64,000 nucleotides of DNA from Omphalotus guepiniiformis (taxonomy: Eukaryota; Basidiomycota; Agaricomycetes; Agaricales; Omphalotaceae), in the NCBI GenBank assembly GCA_028554645.1, contig JAQOOI010000070.1, positions 1,302,001-1,366,000 on the forward strand. Direction: 5' to 3'. A program made the position numbers and the translations under genes. The notes under the pieces are model-generated. The model did no database searches. It was given only the letters and a program-made list of their open reading frames with translations, and was not told where the DNA came from. Below, in pieces: positions 59,948 through 64,000 of the stretch (its first letter is position 1; each line of letters opens with the position of its first letter).

Positions 59948-60477
59948 TGGACTACTATACTATACGAGCTTCCTTTCCTAGACTTTCTCTTTTTGCGCAT
60001 TGTACTCGATATTTCTGAAATTTTGAGTTCCCTTCTATGCTGGTGGTGTTGGGGACTTTATTACATTAAGGACGATTTCTGCTTTTCGCATAAGGACCCT
60101 ATCTTCTGTAACGTACTTTGTAAGATACCGATTTCATGGTTGATATCGACATCATACTTGAATCAAAATTCTCGTTCGCGAATAGGATGTTCACAAACAT
60201 TCAGAGAAACATGGTCAAGATGTTTTTTGGTAACTTTCAATGAGTACTGAGTAGAGGGTTTCATGAACATTGACTATATATATTAGACCCAGCTTGAGCC
60301 GTAGCGTTTGAACTTTCCGATAAGTATTCCGAATGGCCTCATTCAGTTACAGTAGTCACTGAAAGTAGGTGTCATCAAGCTTCTGTCACTCCTTCTGTTT
60401 CTCCTTCCCTGGAGTGCGAAAGAGAGGCGATTAAAATCAAAAAGGTAATACTATATAATAGTATATTCTGCTTTGCT
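59948..60477. other. Intergenic
   Basis: About 530 bp, AT-rich, downstream of FKS1: presumed 3' UTR and spacer. The 85-codon frame at 59993-60250 has no recognisable motif. Confidence 0.5.
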
Positions 60478-61977
60478 ATGTCCTCTTTTTTTCTCACGAG
60501 CTACACGAAAAATCACCGTCCTAAGCAAATTATTACTCCTCAACCTTCCCGTCAACGCCCACTAATCAAACCGTCGACATCTGGGAAGGTTTCAACCGAC
60601 TCTACAGCGCCTAATATGCAAAGTGCAAGCGACCCGAGGAGAAATGACCTCTGCTCTTAGTGGATATGGCTCATGGAATCCATGTCAGCCAAATCGTCGA
60701 ACAATATCTACCGGGGAATGATCCCAAGATCAGGATGGCCGTCTTCAAGGACGTTGATTTCGATGTAACCGCCAAGAGCAAACTTCAACAGCAGAAGGCG
60801 AAATTACGGGCACTTGACAAAGTTGCCCTCGAAAATAATTCTGCGATGATAGTTCTGCGATCCTGGGGTGTATGTCCGAGGAGGAATGCGCGAGGATTAT
60901 GCCAATGAACGACTTCATGCACATCATTGCGGATGAACTCGTTTACATCGTTGGGGATTCGAGTGTAACATCTTCGCCACCTACTGAGGGAAACATCATT
61001 CTGTTGCCCGTCTCGAAAAGCCAGTCACGGACCCAAGGCTCTCAGGTCAAGGCTAGTGTTTGGGTCGGACTCGTTCGCCAACAAATCAAGCCTTCATGCC
61101 TTATAGATATGCCCTATGATCGCTTCGAAGTCGCTCAACTTGAAGAACACTACCAAGAAGCTACTAGTCTCGACAATTAGAACGATTTCCTACAAGCTTT
61201 AGAGCATGGTTTACAAGGTACGACTTAGTCGCGCGCATTGAAACATACTAATGTTCGCATACCAGCGCTTCAAAGTCTGATCTTGCAGGGCACATACATC
61301 GCGACGTGAGTGCAGGAAATCTTCTCTATCATCACAGCTCCAAACAAGGCAAGCTAGTTGATTTCGAGCACGTCAAGTGCTGTTCACCCCAGTTACACGA
61401 ACGGCGAGAACGATACCCCAAAATCGTAGGTTTTTACGTCTGGCCCCACATGAGGATGCATGCTGATGTATGTTTAGGGGACGCCGGTGTATATGCCTGT
61501 GGAGGTACAACGTGACGTGTACCATTGGCTCCCTCCCTTATCGCTCGACACACTGGCGTCCGCTTCAACTATCTTCATGACATCGAATATAAACTTTGGC
61601 TGTTCTTGTGGGGTGTCTGCAATCGAACCATTGTCGACGACCAACCAGATGTTGTCAAACTACTTAGGCTTTTGACCTGGAAAGATGTTCTCTTTGGGCA
61701 TGACTCGGCGAACGTCTCCGAACGTCTTCATGCAATACAATGCTTTCCGAGAATTACGCTGCGATGCGTTGTCTTCGCATCAGAGGTTCTACAGTAAGGT
61801 GGTCCCCATCGCACAGCTGATCATAGATATGCAATTTACTAACTCCAACAGCCTATAAATGCGACATGGCATCATGATATGCGTAATATCATTTCAGCTA
61901 GCAAGGTATCAACTCCGAGGAAGACGGTTCTTGTAAAGGATCTACTGAAGGCGCACGAAGCCCACGGAGACAATTGA
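60478..61977 (+). pseudogene. FunK1-type fungal protein kinase, degraded
   Basis: Pieces of one kinase appear in order but in different frames. Near 60478-60657 is an N-terminal Ser/Thr/Pro-rich part. Next come GIHVSQIVEQYLPGNDPKIR (about 60676) and MPMNDFMHIIADELVYIVGD (about 60899). The catalytic loop HRDVSAGNLL with LVDFEHVK lies near 61297-61370, then GTPVYMPVEVQRDVYHW (about 61476) and FNYLHDIEYKLWLFLWGVC (about 61564). A C-terminal piece ends LLKAHEAHGDN at TGA 61975-61977. At least three frame changes (about 60658, 60872 and 61525) lack usable splice sites. HRDxSxGN and the late helical domain are the FunK1 hallmarks in mushroom genomes. I judge it a relic; a spliced functional form seems unlikely. 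Confidence 0.7.
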
Positions 61978-63428
61978 CGCGAATGACGATGGTAAATCAT
62001 ACAGTCCTCAACGAGTGCAAGATAATACAACAGAAAAGGGGCAGAGGAAAGGGCGAAGGAAGACAGTCCTCAAGGCGTGGAAAATACAAAGAGGAGGAAG
62101 CTAGTGGCGCCGGACTTCAAGCAGGTGTCCGGTGAGAGGCCACCCAGCACGGAACAGTTCCTTTAACACTACATTCAATAGACGTGACAAGCGACTTAAA
62201 GAGGAAGAGCCTGCACCCACAGTGTTTCTTCTGTGATACAAGGGTTCGCAGGAAGATGAATGCGGCAGCCGGAGAGTACCATCGACTGAACCGTTGGGGC
62301 ATTTGGTGCCTTACAGAGAGCTGGCTGGATAAGCCTGGCTACACACAGTCCGGCCCCCTCATGATCAGGTCCCCCCAGGGTGTACTCTGTTACGTTGCAA
62401 TTCCCGAGTAAGTTTCAATCAACCTTTGCAACTTTTCAACATATCGTAATTGAAATTCTTATGTAGTCAAGGGTTGGTTAAGGGCCATTGCAGGAACAAA
62501 ATAAAAGATATGCAGACTTGAGCTGCTCTGAGGCTCCCGACGCATTGTTCCGTTGGCGATGGTTGTAGGCTTATAGCAGGTTGTAGCAGGTTGAGGCCAA
62601 CGGCTCAAATACAAACTTCAGTCGGCCGGACATCCGAAGGGAACTTACCCGCGAATAGCAAACGTTCGTAGAAACGTTCACCCCGAGCCTCCTCTCCTGC
62701 CCCTCTCTTGTTGCTGCTAAAATCTCGTATGCCCTCGTATACCATGTGGATCAGAGTAAATATTCGTTTCTGTTCTGAAAGCTTGTCGAATTCTAACAAT
62801 CACGATCGTGATGATCACTCTGGATTGATGAATGGCTACATGTGTACATGTGCAACTCACTGCGCTACGCTTTGACTAGATGACTATGACTTCCCGACGG
62901 GCCTGCGCATGTTGAACTACATACCACTGTAGTCTCGTACGCGCTTTGAAATTTGGCCGACAGTGGCTAATGACATCCGTCCCCAACCTGTATTTTCAGG
63001 TTCAAGCTTCAAGGCCGATGTACGAGGATCACTCGAGGATCCAGTCACGAAGTTGAAGGACACCTTCACAAGAATTTCCAACAGGCAGCTCAGCCTTCCA
63101 TCTTCGCGAACAAAAGATGCAAAGTACGCCGCCGTAATGTGCTCCCCAAAACGTCCATACCAGTTCCAAACGTCGAGGTTGTGAGTTACACATGCCCCCA
63201 AATACATATATGTGGTGCCTGCCGTGTTAAATTGACTTAGTTCTCAGCCAGCTCTCGAAAATAACCAGCAATGATACATCAGTCTCAACTTTGCTCGTTC
63301 TTCATGGTCCATTCTGATTCTGGTGATGCCCGTTTCGAATGGCCAGTTCACTGAGAGTTTAAAAGACAAGTTGAACCTTGCATGCACTCAACGCAGCTTC
63401 GGTCGCGCTTCAGTTTTGCTTCGGTGTT
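61978..63428. other. Intergenic
   Basis: About 1.45 kb with no gene I can support. The frame at 62184-62411 has several cysteines and tryptophans but no recognisable fold. The end of the interval holds the thaumatin-like gene promoter, with TTTAAAAG at 63358-63365 a possible TATA-like element. Confidence 0.45.
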
Positions 63429-64000
63429 ATGAAACTCTTTCTCGCTGTGGTTGCGTCTCTCACCTCATTGTCGGGAGTTGCTGCTCGCGCATTCACCGTA
63501 TGTGACGATAGACAGGAGCTCTGTCTATCTACTAACGTCGATATAGGTCATCAATGCGTGTCCATTCACCATCTGGTGAGTGCTGATTGAATTGATACAT
63601 GAGAGCAGTATTTTGCTCACCTCAACTAACAGGCCCGCTGTAAGTTTACACGTTGTTCGGTGTACTTACTGTCTATCCTGAACACCATTGACTCTAGATA
63701 TTCACCGATCTGAACGCCGGAACGGCTGTTCCTGAGTATACCACAGGGCGAGTCATTTCTGACAGTGTTTGAAGACCCTCCTAACGAAACAGCAATCGCA
63801 GTTGGGCGGCAGGCGCGTACACTTCTGTATCATTCTTCGTGCCAAATAACTGGAGAGCGGGACGTATTTGGGTTTGTTAAATTCCGTCCGCTTTTTCTGA
63901 GAGAGATTGAGCCTATGAACTCAGGCAAGGCGAGACTGCGACTTCTCCACCAACCCTGGTCCCAACTCTTGTCTTGACGGTGGATGTAACGGCGGACTTG
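63429..64000 (+). CDS. Thaumatin-like protein, 5' part
   Basis: Secreted beta-sandwich protein of the thaumatin family (some members cleave beta-glucans); the gene runs off the right edge. Exons are 63429-63497, 63547-63575, 63633-63639, 63698-63747, 63802-63871 and 63925 to the edge. The signal peptide MKLFLAVVASLTSLSGVAAR is followed by AFTVINACPFTIWPAIFTDL, a gap-spanning part with AYTSVSFFVPNNW, AGRIW, and RRDCDFSTNPGPNSCLDGGC. These are the thaumatin landmarks FxVxNxCxxTxWPA, GRxWxRxxC and CxxGxC. Exon 3 is 7 nt. Intron 63748-63801 is GC-AG (GCGAGT donor); only this junction restores TTGWAAG in frame. No break was seen in the available part. Confidence 0.88.

Noticed and set aside
1..64000. 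CRISPR array, rRNA, intact transposon, or bacterial operon features
   Set aside because: No regularly spaced repeats, rRNA core sequences, terminal inverted repeats with transposase, or Shine-Dalgarno-led gene runs were seen. The window is intron-rich eukaryotic DNA.

Overview
The window is nuclear DNA of a mushroom-type basidiomycete (Agaricomycetes). I infer this from dense genes cut by many introns of about 50-60 nt, Zn2Cys6 regulators of the basidiomycete type, a class I hydrophobin, a velvet-domain protein, a thaumatin-like protein, a FunK1-type kinase relic and an FKS-type beta-1,3-glucan synthase. All gene models were built by hand from splice signals, reading frame and family resemblance; no alignment was run.

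Layout. 1-7.9 kb: three paralogous Zn2Cys6 transcription factors; the first enters from the left edge (+), the other two are in tandem (-) and share a 15-exon structure with a 6-nt exon inside the zinc cluster. 7.9-10.7 kb: empty spacer. 10.7-17.5 kb (-): a NuSAP-like SAP-domain protein, a TDA3-like FAD oxidoreductase and a small unknown gene. 19.4-25.6 kb: NOP15-like RRM protein (+), a Ser/Pro-rich unknown (+), and succinate dehydrogenase anchor SDH4 (-), divergent from BTN1/CLN3 (+). 26.1-30.6 kb (-): a Gln-rich Zn2Cys6 factor. 33.6-35.0 kb: velvet factor (+). 35.8-40.1 kb: small acidic protein (-), Mn superoxide dismutase SOD2 (-), divergent F-box protein (+). 41.4-45.0 kb: unknown (+), class I hydrophobin (-), two-TM protein (+). 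45.4-46.1 kb: two tRNA-Ile(AAU) genes, one with an intron and one without. 46.4-50.0 kb (-): BAH-domain protein and EthD-type protein. 52.3 kb: a six-cysteine small secreted protein assembled from tiny exons (+). 53.9-59.9 kb: FKS1 (+). 60.5-62.0 kb: broken FunK1 kinase. 63.4 kb to the right edge: start of a thaumatin-like gene (+).

Common themes. Cell surface and secretion are represented by the glucan synthase, hydrophobin, thaumatin-like and small secreted proteins; mitochondrial function by SDH4 and SOD2; regulation by four zinc-cluster factors, a velvet factor and a BAH protein. There is no sign of one pathway cluster. The most unusual signals are very small exons (6, 7, 10, 14, 20, 21 and 24 nt) and several non-canonical splice junctions (an apparent GA-AG and a GC-AG intron in BTN1, an apparent GT-TG intron in the third zinc-cluster factor, a GC-AG intron in the thaumatin-like gene).
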